64,000 nt of DNA from an uncultured Duncaniella sp. (GTDB lineage: Bacteria; Bacteroidota; Bacteroidia; Bacteroidales; Muribaculaceae), in the NCBI GenBank assembly GCA_958352885.1, contig CATWQI010000002.1, positions 310,001 through 374,000 of the forward strand, written 5' to 3'. Position numbers and translations under genes: made by a program. How positions within the stretch are numbered: position 1 is the stretch's first letter; each line of letters starts with the position of its first letter. This document shows, in pieces, positions 9,259 through 16,751 of this stretch. Under the pieces are notes generated by a model. It made no database searches, was not told where the DNA came from, and worked only from the letters and a program-made list of their open reading frames with translations.

Positions 9259-10020
9259 CTAATCGTTAGCTTCTTTAATCCAGTCGTAACCTCTTTCCTC
9301 AAGTTCGAGGGCGAGTTCCGGACCGCCGGTCTTTACGATACGTCCTTTATATAGAATGTGTACGAAGTCCGGACGGATGTAGTCGAGCAGACGCTGGTAG
9401 TGGGTGATTACGATGGTGGCGTTCTTGTCGGTCTTGAGTTTGTTGACGCCTCCCGCCACTATGCGCAGTGCGTCGATGTCAAGACCGGAGTCAGTTTCGT
9501 CAAGAATTGCGAGGCGCGGCTCAAGCACTGCCATCTGGAAGATTTCGTTGCGCTTCTTTTCGCCGCCTGAGAAACCCTCGTTGACAGAGCGGGAGGCGAG
9601 TTTGTTGTCAAGCTCGACTATCTCCCTCTTCTGACGCATCATTTTCAGAAATTCGCTTGCGCTGAGCGGTGCTTCGTTGAAGTATTTGCGCTTGGCGTTG
9701 ACTGCGGCTCGCATGAAGTTGACCATGGAGACGCCGGGGATTTCCACCGGGTACTGGAACGAGAGGAAAAGACCTTCATGGCTTCTGTCCTCAGGAGCGA
9801 GTCCGAGCAGGTCCACTCCGTGGAGCTTTGCTTCTCCCTCGGTAACGGTGTAGGCGGGGTTGCCGGCAAGTACTCCGGAGAATGTACTCTTGCCTGAACC
9901 GTTGGGTCCCATGATGGCATGTACCTCTCCTTCGCGTATGGTGAGGTCGACACCTTTAAGTATCTCCTTCCCTTCTACGGAGGCGTGGAGATTGCGCACT
10001 TCAAGTAATATATTGCTCAT
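9259..10020 (-). CDS. sufC: Fe-S cluster assembly ATPase SufC
   Basis: This is a 253-residue ABC-type ATPase. Walker A is GPNGSGKST, the signature is SGGEKKRNEI, Walker B is LAILDETDSGLD, and the switch histidine lies in VITHYQRLL. It powers the SUF scaffold complex. It is the first visible gene of the operon. The 371 bp upstream carry no sufB and lead into the tRNA-Asp unit on the other strand. Confidence 0.95.
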   Translation of the reverse strand: MSNILLEVRNLHASVEGKEILKGVDLTIREGEVHAIMGPNGSGKSTFSGVLAGNPAYTVTEGEAKLHGVDLLGLAPEDRSHEGLFLSFQYPVEIPGVSMVNFMRAAVNAKRKYFNEAPLSASEFLKMMRQKREIVELDNKLASRSVNEGFSGGEKKRNEIFQMAVLEPRLAILDETDSGLDIDALRIVAGGVNKLKTDKNATIVITHYQRLLDYIRPDFVHILYKGRIVKTGGPELALELEERGYDWIKEAND

Positions 10021-10226
10021 TATTTATAAGTGTCAAATCTGGATTTTACTTATTTTGCAATTTTTCTGCGAAATTACTGATTTTCTCTCACCTACCCAAA
10101 CATTTTTGATATGAGTTTTGTTTGTGTCTATCTTGCACCGGGAGAGAGGTGGAATGCCGGGGATGTCCATTATGGGCGGCTGTTTGTTTTGGAGTTGTTA
10201 ATTATGGTCGGTAGAATCGTATAAAA
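10021..10226. other. Intergenic region upstream of sufC, no gene seen
   Basis: AT-rich spacer between the sufC start and the first tRNA-Asp repeat. I find no reading frame with a recognisable product and no clear consensus promoter for sufC on the minus strand. Confidence 0.5.
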
Positions 10227-10278
10227 TTTGTTCTATAATTCGGAAAGTGGCATGAAACTCAAAAATCTTTTGAAAATA

Positions 10279-10310
10279 TTTGCATGGTTTTGAAATAAGC
10301 GTTAACTTTG
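10279..10310 (+). promoter_or_regulatory. Promoter of tRNA-Asp copy 1
   Basis: TTTG (10279-10282), 20 bp, then TAACTTTG (10303-10310): an exact Bacteroidetes consensus promoter. It lies 81 bp before the mature 5' end of the tRNA. Confidence 0.8.
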
Positions 10311-10391
10311 CACTCGCAAAACTGAAACAACGATAGCACTGAGAGCAGTGCGCTGAAAAATCGAAGTTTTCATGATGCGCCTCTAAAACTT

Positions 10392-10465
10392 GGTGTGGTA
10401 GTTCAGCTGGTTAGAATACCTGCCTGTCACGCAGGGGGTCGCGGGTTCGAGTCCCGTCCATACCG
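10392..10465 (+). tRNA. tRNA-Asp (GTC), copy 1
   Basis: A 74-nt cloverleaf. The acceptor GGTGTGG pairs with CCATACC (one G-U), the anticodon stem CCTGC/GCAGG holds the loop CTGTCAC with anticodon GTC (10426-10428), and the T arm is GCGGG TTCGAGT CCCGT. The discriminator is G and CCA is not encoded. The sequence is identical to copy 2 at 14743. Confidence 0.96.
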
Positions 10466-10479
10466 CTGAGGAGAGAGGA

Positions 10480-10527
10480 GAATGAGTAATTGTTAAGCTT
10501 CGGCTTACGTTACTCATTCTTTTTTTT
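10480..10527 (+). terminator. Terminator of tRNA-Asp copy 1
   Basis: The stem GAATGAGTAA (10480-10489) pairs with TTACTCATTC (10510-10519), with inner pairing around a TTCG loop, followed by eight T. The G10486-C10513 pair is C-G in copy 2. Confidence 0.88.
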
Positions 10528-10700
10528 ATCTCTTTCCGTTTGCTGTCTCAGTGTTGACCAAAGCAAAATGACGCAAGTCCCGATGGGCACTGCTCCCAAG
10601 CGCCTCTCTTATAGGCAACTTTATAGTGAACTCGGCAAAATTAGAGTGAAAGAATAATCTCCAAATTGTTAAATTTAAGCTGCTTGGCGACTTTTACGGG

Positions 10701-10813
10701 TGGCGCACCAGGAATCGAACCGAGGCACAAGGATTTTCAGCCCCTTGTTCTTCTTCGGCTTCCGAAAGTTTGCTTCGCTCACTTTTGGAAGCAACCAACT
10801 GAGCTATGGCGCT
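10701..10813 (-). pseudogene. tRNA-Phe-like pseudogene with a hairpin inserted in the D arm
   Basis: On the minus strand the sequence starts AGCGCCATAGCTCAGTTGG, a normal tRNA 5' part. It resumes with an anticodon arm AGGGG-CTGAAAA-TCCTT (anticodon GAA, 10736-10738) and a T arm CTCGG-TTCGATT-CCTGG, and ends in an encoded CCA (10701-10703). Between D loop and anticodon arm lies extra sequence dominated by a 12-bp hairpin, 10758-10769 with 10781-10792 (one G-T pair, 11-nt loop). The T stem has a mismatch, the acceptor pairing conflicts with the T stem, and no promoter box is visible. I read this as a decayed tRNA-Phe gene; it is not a functional one. Confidence 0.55.
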
Positions 10814-10952
10814 TTATAAATCAGTCGAGTTACTTGATTCGCTCGTATTTGAATGTTCTTGCCATGCGGTTTACACCTCGGTTTACGCACACTGTAATTG
10901 TTAATAAATGTTTCGTTCTCTCAATTCAATATAGTATGCTGTATAGGATAGG

Positions 10953-11331
10953 TTACTTACAATCGGAATCCGTGTAGTTTTCACGATTGTATTGTTCTTC
11001 GTATTCAGCAATGATTCGCTCAATCTCCTTTTTGAGCTCAGGAATATGACGGACTACCAATCCCCACAGAAATTCCGTTTCCACGCTGTCATAACCATGT
11101 ATTATGCGGTTGCGGGTATTGATAACTTCCTTAGCGTTTGGAATCTCAAAAGTAGGGTCTTTCTTCTTTATGCGGTTGATTGCTTCACCCATTATTTCTG
11201 TCTTGCGCTCCACAACACATCTTCGCATAATGTCTTGTTCAAACAAATCAAATCTGTTTGGAAAGCCAACAAAGCAACTTGATGGCATCTAACACGTCTT
11301 GAAGATGCTTCAGGATATATTCATCAGCCAT
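10953..11331 (-). pseudogene. hepT: hepT toxin gene (HEPN RNase), frameshifted
   Basis: The reading begins at the ATG at 11331 (MADEYILKHLQDVLDAIKLL), overlapping the mntA stop by 8 bp as in intact mntA-hepT operons. It hits TGA at 11248-11250 after 27 codons. The rest of the family continues in another frame (DLFEQDIMRRCVVERKTEIMGEAI and the HEPN catalytic motif RNRIIHGY). Dropping one T from the TTT at the end of frame 1 (ATTTGATTTG) reads SKQIDLFEQD and joins the two. HepT is a HEPN ribonuclease toxin silenced by MntA. This copy is therefore probably inactive by a single-base insertion, or the base is a sequencing error. Confidence 0.72.
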
Positions 11332-11629
11332 AAATCATTTGTTTTGTGCGGTTGACATTGGCAATGAAGTATTTGTTCTTCAACCCTTTTTCTACCACCA
11401 AATCAACTTTTCTGCCAAAAATTTTTTCTAAAGCTTCCTGAAAATCGAAGTAGTTTGTAACGTAATCCCACTTCTCATGGTCAGTGGTGTCGAAGTTGAC
11501 AAGCAAGTCCACATCGCTTTGGTCGTTGAATCTATCTGTGAGGATAGAGCCAAAGACAGCCAAAGTCTTGACCTTGTGCTTACGGCAAAGGTCGATGATT
11601 CGTTGCAGATTCAGTTCAATCAACTTCAT
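11324..11629 (-). CDS. mntA: MntA-like nucleotidyltransferase antitoxin
   Basis: This is a 101-residue minimal nucleotidyltransferase. The motif GSILTDRFNDQSDVDLLV is the GSX10DXD signature that binds metal and ATP, preceded by the helix RIIDLCRKHKVKTLAVF. MntA proteins neutralise HepT by AMPylating it. The gene overlaps the broken hepT by 8 bp. A lone TATCTTTG box on the minus strand (11650-11657) may serve as its -7 element. Confidence 0.82.
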   Translation of the reverse strand: MKLIELNLQRIIDLCRKHKVKTLAVFGSILTDRFNDQSDVDLLVNFDTTDHEKWDYVTNYFDFQEALEKIFGRKVDLVVEKGLKNKYFIANVNRTKQMIYG

Positions 11630-12100
11630 AGGCTGTTGTGTTACAAGTGCAAAGATAGCGATTCTTTCTGATATAGAAACACTTGAATCTGAAAAATCGT
11701 TGAAAATTAGTGTTTCAGGTCAAATTTTAAATGCACGGTACATTTTCCGAATCCACCCTATAAAATGAAAATTCCTTGAAAAATGTACTGTTTTTCAATC
11801 CAATCTAATGTATTTTTCAATAGCTTCAAATACTCCATTACAGGTAGTTAGAAGTATATAGGCAAAATTAGGCATTTCTGCTTAACTCCTACCTATTAAT
11901 TAACTTTATTATATTTACAATAGTTAACGCAGTAAAATAGGGCGATTTTGGGGACTCAATAGGCTGTATAGCCAATTTAGGCTCTTGTTTACATCTGAAA
12001 TCGGGTCGAGGGGTTTCTCCTTGCAAGGGTATTTCCGGATTGAACACAATAAAGATATTTCTACTGATTGGATTATCGGATTTTTTATATAATAAAATTA
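11630..12100. other. AT-rich intergenic region, no gene seen
   Basis: 471 bp of clearly AT-rich sequence between mntA and the next membrane protein gene. I find no convincing coding sequence, RNA gene or repeat apart from the candidate -7 box near 11650. Confidence 0.5.
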
Positions 12101-12664
12101 TTAAATATTCATATGTGAATCAGTCATTCTTTCCCTCATGGCTGCAATGAATCCTTCAATGTCCTGCGGATTAAAGTATAGGGGAAAGATGCTTTTAATC
12201 CAAGAGCGGTTGAAAGTGATTAAGACTCCGTTTTCAGGATACAAATCTTCGCCTTTGTTATTTAATGCTACCGGATATCTGGCATATCTTTCCTCGGCTT
12301 CTTTTAGAGATATCGCTTCAATGGATTTAATTTCTTTTATTGGGAAACTAACCTTTGGATATCCCAAGTATTTACATTTCAACTCGTTGTCACAAGTAAT
12401 TTCCAGATATCCTTCCTCCAGTTTTCCTGTATACCAAACATTAAAAGCTGACAGCAAGCAGAAGAATGTGATTAGACCGAATAGCAACATCCATGATCCC
12501 GTAGCAGCGCAGATATATCCTGATAAAGCTAAGAACGGAGCAAGGTAAAACCATGGTATCAGAGCGTTACGTTTTATAGCTTTCTTGGATAAGGAACATT
12601 TAAACTTAAGATTATCGGAGTTCGACAGCCCATCCTGATTGCTCATTTCATTGGAATTTGTCAT
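12101..12664 (-). CDS. Hypothetical two-helix membrane protein with PH-like domain
   Basis: This 187-residue protein is not one I recognise. It has a polar N-terminus (about 1-30), two hydrophobic segments (about 36-54 and 59-77, IPWFYLAPFLALSGYICAA and MLLFGLITFFCLLSAF), then a soluble beta-rich domain (YLEITCDNELKCKYLGYPKVSFPIKEI) ending in a helix. That order resembles bacterial PH-like membrane proteins. It lies in the AT-rich segment between the tRNA-Asp copies and is probably horizontally acquired. Confidence 0.6.
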   Translation of the reverse strand: MTNSNEMSNQDGLSNSDNLKFKCSLSKKAIKRNALIPWFYLAPFLALSGYICAATGSWMLLFGLITFFCLLSAFNVWYTGKLEEGYLEITCDNELKCKYLGYPKVSFPIKEIKSIEAISLKEAEERYARYPVALNNKGEDLYPENGVLITFNRSWIKSIFPLYFNPQDIEGFIAAMRERMTDSHMNI

Positions 12665-12983
12665 GTCAATATTATATTATTGGATGGGTTAGAGTAGATA
12701 CCGATAATTAAATCACAGTCAGGACTCTCAAATGTAAGGCTATATCTCGCATAGGTTTAGGAATTTCAACATTCTCAAACTACAAGATAGGCTTCTTATT
12801 TTCCCGATATGTCGCAGACTGAGGATAGCTCATCCAATTACAAAATTACACAAAAGAGTTGGAATACAAAAAAATTAAGCCTTGAAAATGCGTACATTAC
12901 GAAGAAAAAGTACAAATAAGAGGCAAAACCACAATCTTCCGTTAATAAACAAAGATTCAAATACGTTTTTCTTCTCCACTGTT
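12665..12983. other. Intergenic region, no gene seen
   Basis: 319 bp of AT-rich sequence between two minus-strand membrane protein genes. A TACATTTG box on the minus strand at 12729-12736 could be a -7 element but lacks a correctly spaced TTG. Confidence 0.45.
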
Positions 12984-13649
12984 TTACCAAATTATGGTTC
13001 CACACCACTTATGGATATCACTCGAATATGTAAAATCGTAATTCAAGTTGCTACCGTGCGGACTACAAAAGCGCAAATCAAAAGCTTTGTCGTTGGCATT
13101 TAATACAAACCACATGCCTTCATATTCATAAAAATAATCTATAGCAGGCTTCAAGCCTAACTCTGAAAGGGACTGACACTGTTTTCCGTGTGTTCTATTG
13201 TATTCGTCTATAAGCCTAACCACATCATTTCCTGCCTGCAATTTAGCATCGTTCAATTTCCCTATGCCACAGTTTTCTGAGAGGCATATAATCTCGATTA
13301 TCAACACCACGGCATAAACAAATCCTTCATACTTCACCATTCGCTTTTTATTGTGATATCTCACAAACAACAGAGGCAGCTGAGATATTGCGAAAATCAC
13401 TGCAACGCAAAATACGGTCACAACGACAGGATAAAGCAGATAATTCCTCCACGGATGGAGGTTGATGTTAAGTGCGGAAATATCTGAATTGCCTTCCAAG
13501 TAAAAAAATATGGCTACGAATAATACGATTAGCATAATTATAAAAACCGCTCCTTTATACAGCCACACACCATAATTCGGACTTTTAATCATAAGTCCAA
13601 AAGAAAGTATTATTACGGCAGCCAATATTAGCATTAACGATGGAACCAT
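12984..13649 (-). CDS. Hypothetical membrane protein, four predicted helices
   Basis: This is a 221-residue protein of unknown function. Four hydrophobic segments lie at about 2-22, 31-51, 71-91 and 107-126, followed by a soluble C-terminal domain (about 130-221) with five cysteines or so and an aromatic-rich end. It resembles nothing I can name. It sits in the same AT-rich accessory segment as mntA and the preceding membrane protein. Confidence 0.6.
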   Translation of the reverse strand: MVPSLMLILAAVIILSFGLMIKSPNYGVWLYKGAVFIIMLIVLFVAIFFYLEGNSDISALNINLHPWRNYLLYPVVVTVFCVAVIFAISQLPLLFVRYHNKKRMVKYEGFVYAVVLIIEIICLSENCGIGKLNDAKLQAGNDVVRLIDEYNRTHGKQCQSLSELGLKPAIDYFYEYEGMWFVLNANDKAFDLRFCSPHGSNLNYDFTYSSDIHKWCGTIIW

Positions 13650-13752
13650 ACTGTAAAGTTACATATTTTCTGCGAGATATTAATAAGTTGTCTATTATTT
13701 ACAACGCTAATAACGAGTTTGATATTGCTTGTACATGAGTCAAGATCCCCAT

Positions 13753-14502
13753 TTAACGTCTGAATCCCCGGCTTTGCCTCCGGTTCACTTCCTTCATGAC
13801 AGAAGGGAGGTTGGAGGTCAGGCGATCAAGCTCCTTGCTTCCTTTATCATACTGTCGATTATCGAGGTGTGGTCGGGCAAAGACTTTGAGAGTATGAGCT
13901 GCATCTTGAATGTTGGGTGCATCGGCAAGATACTCAGTTATTTTCTCTCGGTGAGACATTGTAAACTCCTTGAATACGGATCTTGAAAATTCGATAAGGG
14001 CTGTTATTGCCTCGCGTAATCTTCGCTCAAGCATTTCAAGCATGGCTTTGAGTCGGGCGAGAAGATCAGCTTTCTCAAATTCAAGTCGTTCAATCCGTGT
14101 ATTTGAGGTGCTTTCAAGATTGCGGTAAGCTTTTGAGAGTTCGCTGTATTTAGTCTGAACGGCAACAAGTTCATCGTTATGCTGCTTTCTTATCTTCTTT
14201 AGCTCAATCTCGTGTTCAGCCTCTTTCTTCTCAATGATAGTAAGGGCATATTTACCCTTGCCGAAGATATTGGCGAGTCCGCTCTTCAGTGCGCTGCCAC
14301 TCTCTGCATCGAGGGCTTTCTGCTTCTCTATACGCAGAACTTCAAGTTCGGCAATCTCGGTTTCTTTGGTCGCCTTTTCTTTGAGCAGTTCGGACTTCCG
14401 GTTTTCAAGTTCCTCCTGCTCCTGCTTCAACTTCTTGACATGTGCCGTCGCCATCTTCTCCTTGTACTCGATAGCCGACAGCCCCTCAATCCCGGTGTCC
14501 AC
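13753..14502 (-). CDS. Coiled-coil protein, possible C-terminal remnant of a mobilisation protein
   Basis: This 249-residue reading frame starts at a GTG and is almost entirely charged coiled coil (about 20-160), ending in a helical domain and a basic tail (RRQSRGFRR). The frame stays open upstream to a TGA near 14560, so no ATG start is evident. The opening GIEGLSAIEYKEKM followed by Lys/Glu coil resembles the tail of MobV/Pre-type relaxases, whose catalytic N-terminus would lie where the second tRNA-Asp repeat now begins (14577). I infer truncation by the rearrangement that placed the repeat there. A free-standing coiled-coil protein is also possible. Confidence 0.42.
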   Translation of the reverse strand: MDTGIEGLSAIEYKEKMATAHVKKLKQEQEELENRKSELLKEKATKETEIAELEVLRIEKQKALDAESGSALKSGLANIFGKGKYALTIIEKKEAEHEIELKKIRKQHNDELVAVQTKYSELSKAYRNLESTSNTRIERLEFEKADLLARLKAMLEMLERRLREAITALIEFSRSVFKEFTMSHREKITEYLADAPNIQDAAHTLKVFARPHLDNRQYDKGSKELDRLTSNLPSVMKEVNRRQSRGFRR

Positions 14503-14629
14503 GAGGCAAAAATGAGCGCAAGTTTGTTGCCGGATTTCTAAAATTATAGATAAAATGCGTCATCAACTGCCGTATCTTTGTTCTATAATTCGGAAAGTTG
14601 GGTAAAAATTCAAAATTCTTTTGAAAATA

Positions 14630-14661
14630 TTTGCATAGTTATGAAATCGGCATTAACTTTG
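14630..14661 (+). promoter_or_regulatory. Promoter of tRNA-Asp copy 2
   Basis: TTTG (14630-14633), 20 bp, then TAACTTTG (14654-14661), the same arrangement as copy 1. Confidence 0.8.
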
Positions 14662-14742
14662 CACTCGCAAAACGGAATCGACGACTGCGCTGAGAGAAGT
14701 GCCTTAAAAATCGAGATTTCCCATGATGCACCTCTAAAACTT

Positions 14743-14816
14743 GGTGTGGTAGTTCAGCTGGTTAGAATACCTGCCTGTCACGCAGGGGGTCGCGGGTTCG
14801 AGTCCCGTCCATACCG
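14743..14816 (+). tRNA. tRNA-Asp (GTC), copy 2
   Basis: 74 nt, identical in sequence to the tRNA at 10392. Anticodon GTC at 14777-14779. Both copies have their own promoter and terminator and should be expressed. Confidence 0.96.
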
Positions 14817-14830
14817 CTGAGGAGAGAGGA

Positions 14831-14878
14831 GAATGACTAATAGCTAACCTTCGGGTTGCGTTAGTCATTCTTTTTTTT
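14831..14878 (+). terminator. Terminator of tRNA-Asp copy 2
   Basis: The stem GAATGACTAA (14831-14840) pairs with TTAGTCATTC (14861-14870), followed by eight T. C14837 and G14864 replace the G-C pair of copy 1. Confidence 0.88.
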
Positions 14879-14999
14879 ATACCTATAAAATTCTTTATAC
14901 TTATTGATATGGAGAAGCGTCAGACTGTCCGCAACGGGAAAGATTGTACGGATACATCTGCCTCGTTCTGATTTGCTTGGTATGTAATAGCTGCAAATA

Positions 15000-15030
15000 T
15001 TGAATTATTGGATGAGATGTAGTATTTTTG
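15000..15030 (+). promoter_or_regulatory. Candidate promoter for the secreted esterase
   Basis: TTG (15000-15002), 20 bp, TATTTTTG (15023-15030), matching TAnnTTTG. It lies 80 bp before the ATG at 15110. Confidence 0.5.
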
Positions 15031-15109
15031 CGAATGTAATCGGCATGGAGAAAACCAATTGAGCCGGTAACGTGTCATAAAGCTTTACAGAATAAAAAAT
15101 TTATTACCA

Positions 15110-15997
15110 ATGAAAAAGATTATTATTGCTATAGTGGCTCTGGGGCTTGCATTTTCAAGTGCCAGCGGTAAAAGTCGGGTGTCGAACGGATGGCCCTATT
15201 CCAGCTTTACGGAGACAGATACGATACATAGCGAGGTGCTTGGTGCGGACAGGCAATTTACCATATATCTGCCTGCCGGCTACGAAAAGGATACAGACAG
15301 GAACTATCCGGTGCTGTATCTGTTGCATGGAATGAGTGATACGAATGTGTCATGGTTTGAAAAGCATGGACTGGTTCCTGTGGCTGACCAGTTGATGGCA
15401 TCAGGCGAGGCGCAGCCCATGATTATTGTCAGCCCTAATGCCGGAGGTGACCCTGCGGTGGAGTGGAACGGATATTTCGATATGCCCGGATGGGAATATG
15501 AGAAATTTTTCTACGATGAGTTTATCCCTTACATAGAGTCGGCATACAGGGTGAAGAAAGGGAAAGAATACCGGGCAATATCCGGTCTTTCGATGGGTGG
15601 TGGAGGCGCTACATCGTATGCGCAGCGTCATCCCGACATGTTCAGCTCCGCTTACGCCATGAGTGCGCTGATGGATATAGATGCCGGCAATCGGATTGAA
15701 TCCGCTCCGGACAGCAAAGTGGCGTTGCTCACCAAGGCTGTCAAGGATAAGAGTTGTGTCGGTTACGTCAGAGATGCTGACGAGCAGACTGTGGATGCTC
15801 TGAAAAGCGTGGCGTGGTATGTGGATTGTGGCGACGACGATTTCCTGCTTGACTACAATCTCGATTTCTATAAACAGATGCGTGCCAAGGGTGTGCCGTG
15901 TCAGCTGCGTGTGCGTGACGGAGGGCATACTTCGGAATACTGGCGCACTGCGCTCTACGAGTCGCTCCCCTTTGCTTCACGCAATTTCGGCAAGTGA
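15110..15997 (+). CDS. Secreted alpha/beta-hydrolase esterase (esterase D / CE1-like)
   Basis: A 295-residue protein with signal peptide MKKIIIAIVALGLAFSSASG. The fold is that of XynZ/feruloyl-esterase-like hydrolases: YPVLYLLHGM (oxyanion region), nucleophile elbow GLSMGGGG with the catalytic serine, and a late histidine in GGHTSEYW. CGDDDF supplies the likely acid. Such enzymes remove acyl or feruloyl groups from plant polysaccharides, but the substrate is not evident here. It is a single gene on the plus strand, converging on the LytTR regulator. Confidence 0.82.
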   Translation: MKKIIIAIVALGLAFSSASGKSRVSNGWPYSSFTETDTIHSEVLGADRQFTIYLPAGYEKDTDRNYPVLYLLHGMSDTNVSWFEKHGLVPVADQLMASGEAQPMIIVSPNAGGDPAVEWNGYFDMPGWEYEKFFYDEFIPYIESAYRVKKGKEYRAISGLSMGGGGATSYAQRHPDMFSSAYAMSALMDIDAGNRIESAPDSKVALLTKAVKDKSCVGYVRDADEQTVDALKSVAWYVDCGDDDFLLDYNLDFYKQMRAKGVPCQLRVRDGGHTSEYWRTALYESLPFASRNFGK

Positions 15998-16048
15998 TGA
16001 TTTCCTGTTCGGCTGTCAGTGCCATCAGCGATGACAGCCGATGTTTTG

Positions 16049-16750
16049 TCAGGATTTCAGGACGGCGATGACATCCGAGCTGTACTGGCGTCCGATAGGT
16101 AGCGATATGCCTGAGGACAGAGTGAGCTCCTGGCGTGTGTAGGTCTTGATTTTTGACACCGGCACCACGTATGAGCGGTGGATTCTGAGGAAGTCCTTTT
16201 CAGGGAGCAGCGCACAGATGTTTTTGAGGATTACGCGCGATATGACGCATTTGCCTGACTGGCGGAAAATTTTTGAGTATCCCTCCATCGCCTCGATGTA
16301 AAGTATGTCGTCGAGCGGGATGGTCACGTTGCTGTACTCCTGCTTTACGGTGATGGAGCGAGGTTGCCCGGCGGTTGAAGTGCGGTTGTACTCCACACGG
16401 CGGATAGCTTTCTGAAAGGCTGTCTCGAAGCGGGCGTATGGGAATGGCTTGTGCAGATAATCCACAGCGTCGAGATTGAAACCCTCGAGGGCGTAATTGA
16501 GATATGCTGTGGTGAATATGAAGCATGTGCCCGTTGGCAGTTGCGATGCTATGGTGAGCCCGTTGACATTTTCCATCTCAATATCCAGAAAGGCTATGTC
16601 CGGGCGGGTGCGTTTGATGAATTCCAGTCCCTCGGTAGGGTCGGAGAATGTGGAAAGCTCCACATTGCCTATTCTCTCGCAGAACTTTGCTATGACATCC
16701 AGAGCCAGGGGCTCGTCATCAATGGCGACACATCTTATGGTCTTGTTCAT
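16049..16750 (-). CDS. LytTR family response regulator
   Basis: 233 residues. The N-terminal receiver has acidic DDE at 11-13 and the phospho-acceptor Asp56 in FLDIEM. The C-terminal LytTR DNA-binding domain contains RIHRSYVVPVSKIKTY and LPIGRQY. Its ATG follows the kinase stop by 1 nt (TGACATG), so the two are translationally linked. Targets are unknown; the next transcription unit across the divergent promoter is a lipoprotein and then a SusCD pair. Confidence 0.92.
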   Translation of the reverse strand: MNKTIRCVAIDDEPLALDVIAKFCERIGNVELSTFSDPTEGLEFIKRTRPDIAFLDIEMENVNGLTIASQLPTGTCFIFTTAYLNYALEGFNLDAVDYLHKPFPYARFETAFQKAIRRVEYNRTSTAGQPRSITVKQEYSNVTIPLDDILYIEAMEGYSKIFRQSGKCVISRVILKNICALLPEKDFLRIHRSYVVPVSKIKTYTRQELTLSSGISLPIGRQYSSDVIAVLKS

Positions 16751-16751
16751 G

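Larger units (their letters stand above)
10227..10528 (+). repeat. 302-bp direct repeat copy 1 (complete tRNA-Asp unit)
   Basis: This segment recurs at 14577-14878 in the same orientation and with the same length. Both contain, in order, TTTGTTCTATAATTCGGAAAGT, a TTTG-N20-TAACTTTG promoter, a leader, an identical tRNA-Asp gene and a hairpin terminator. The flanking parts have diverged while the tRNA has not. Start-to-start distance is 4,350 bp. Confidence 0.85.
14577..14878 (+). repeat. 302-bp direct repeat copy 2 (complete tRNA-Asp unit)
   Basis: Second copy of the segment at 10227-10528, same orientation and length, with scattered substitutions outside the tRNA. A paired change in the terminator stem keeps the hairpin intact. 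Confidence 0.85.

Noticed and set aside
10666..10977. 103-residue plus-strand ORF
   Set aside because: It is the antisense reading of the tRNA-Phe-like pseudogene; its protein sequence is the familiar artefact of translating a tRNA gene backwards.
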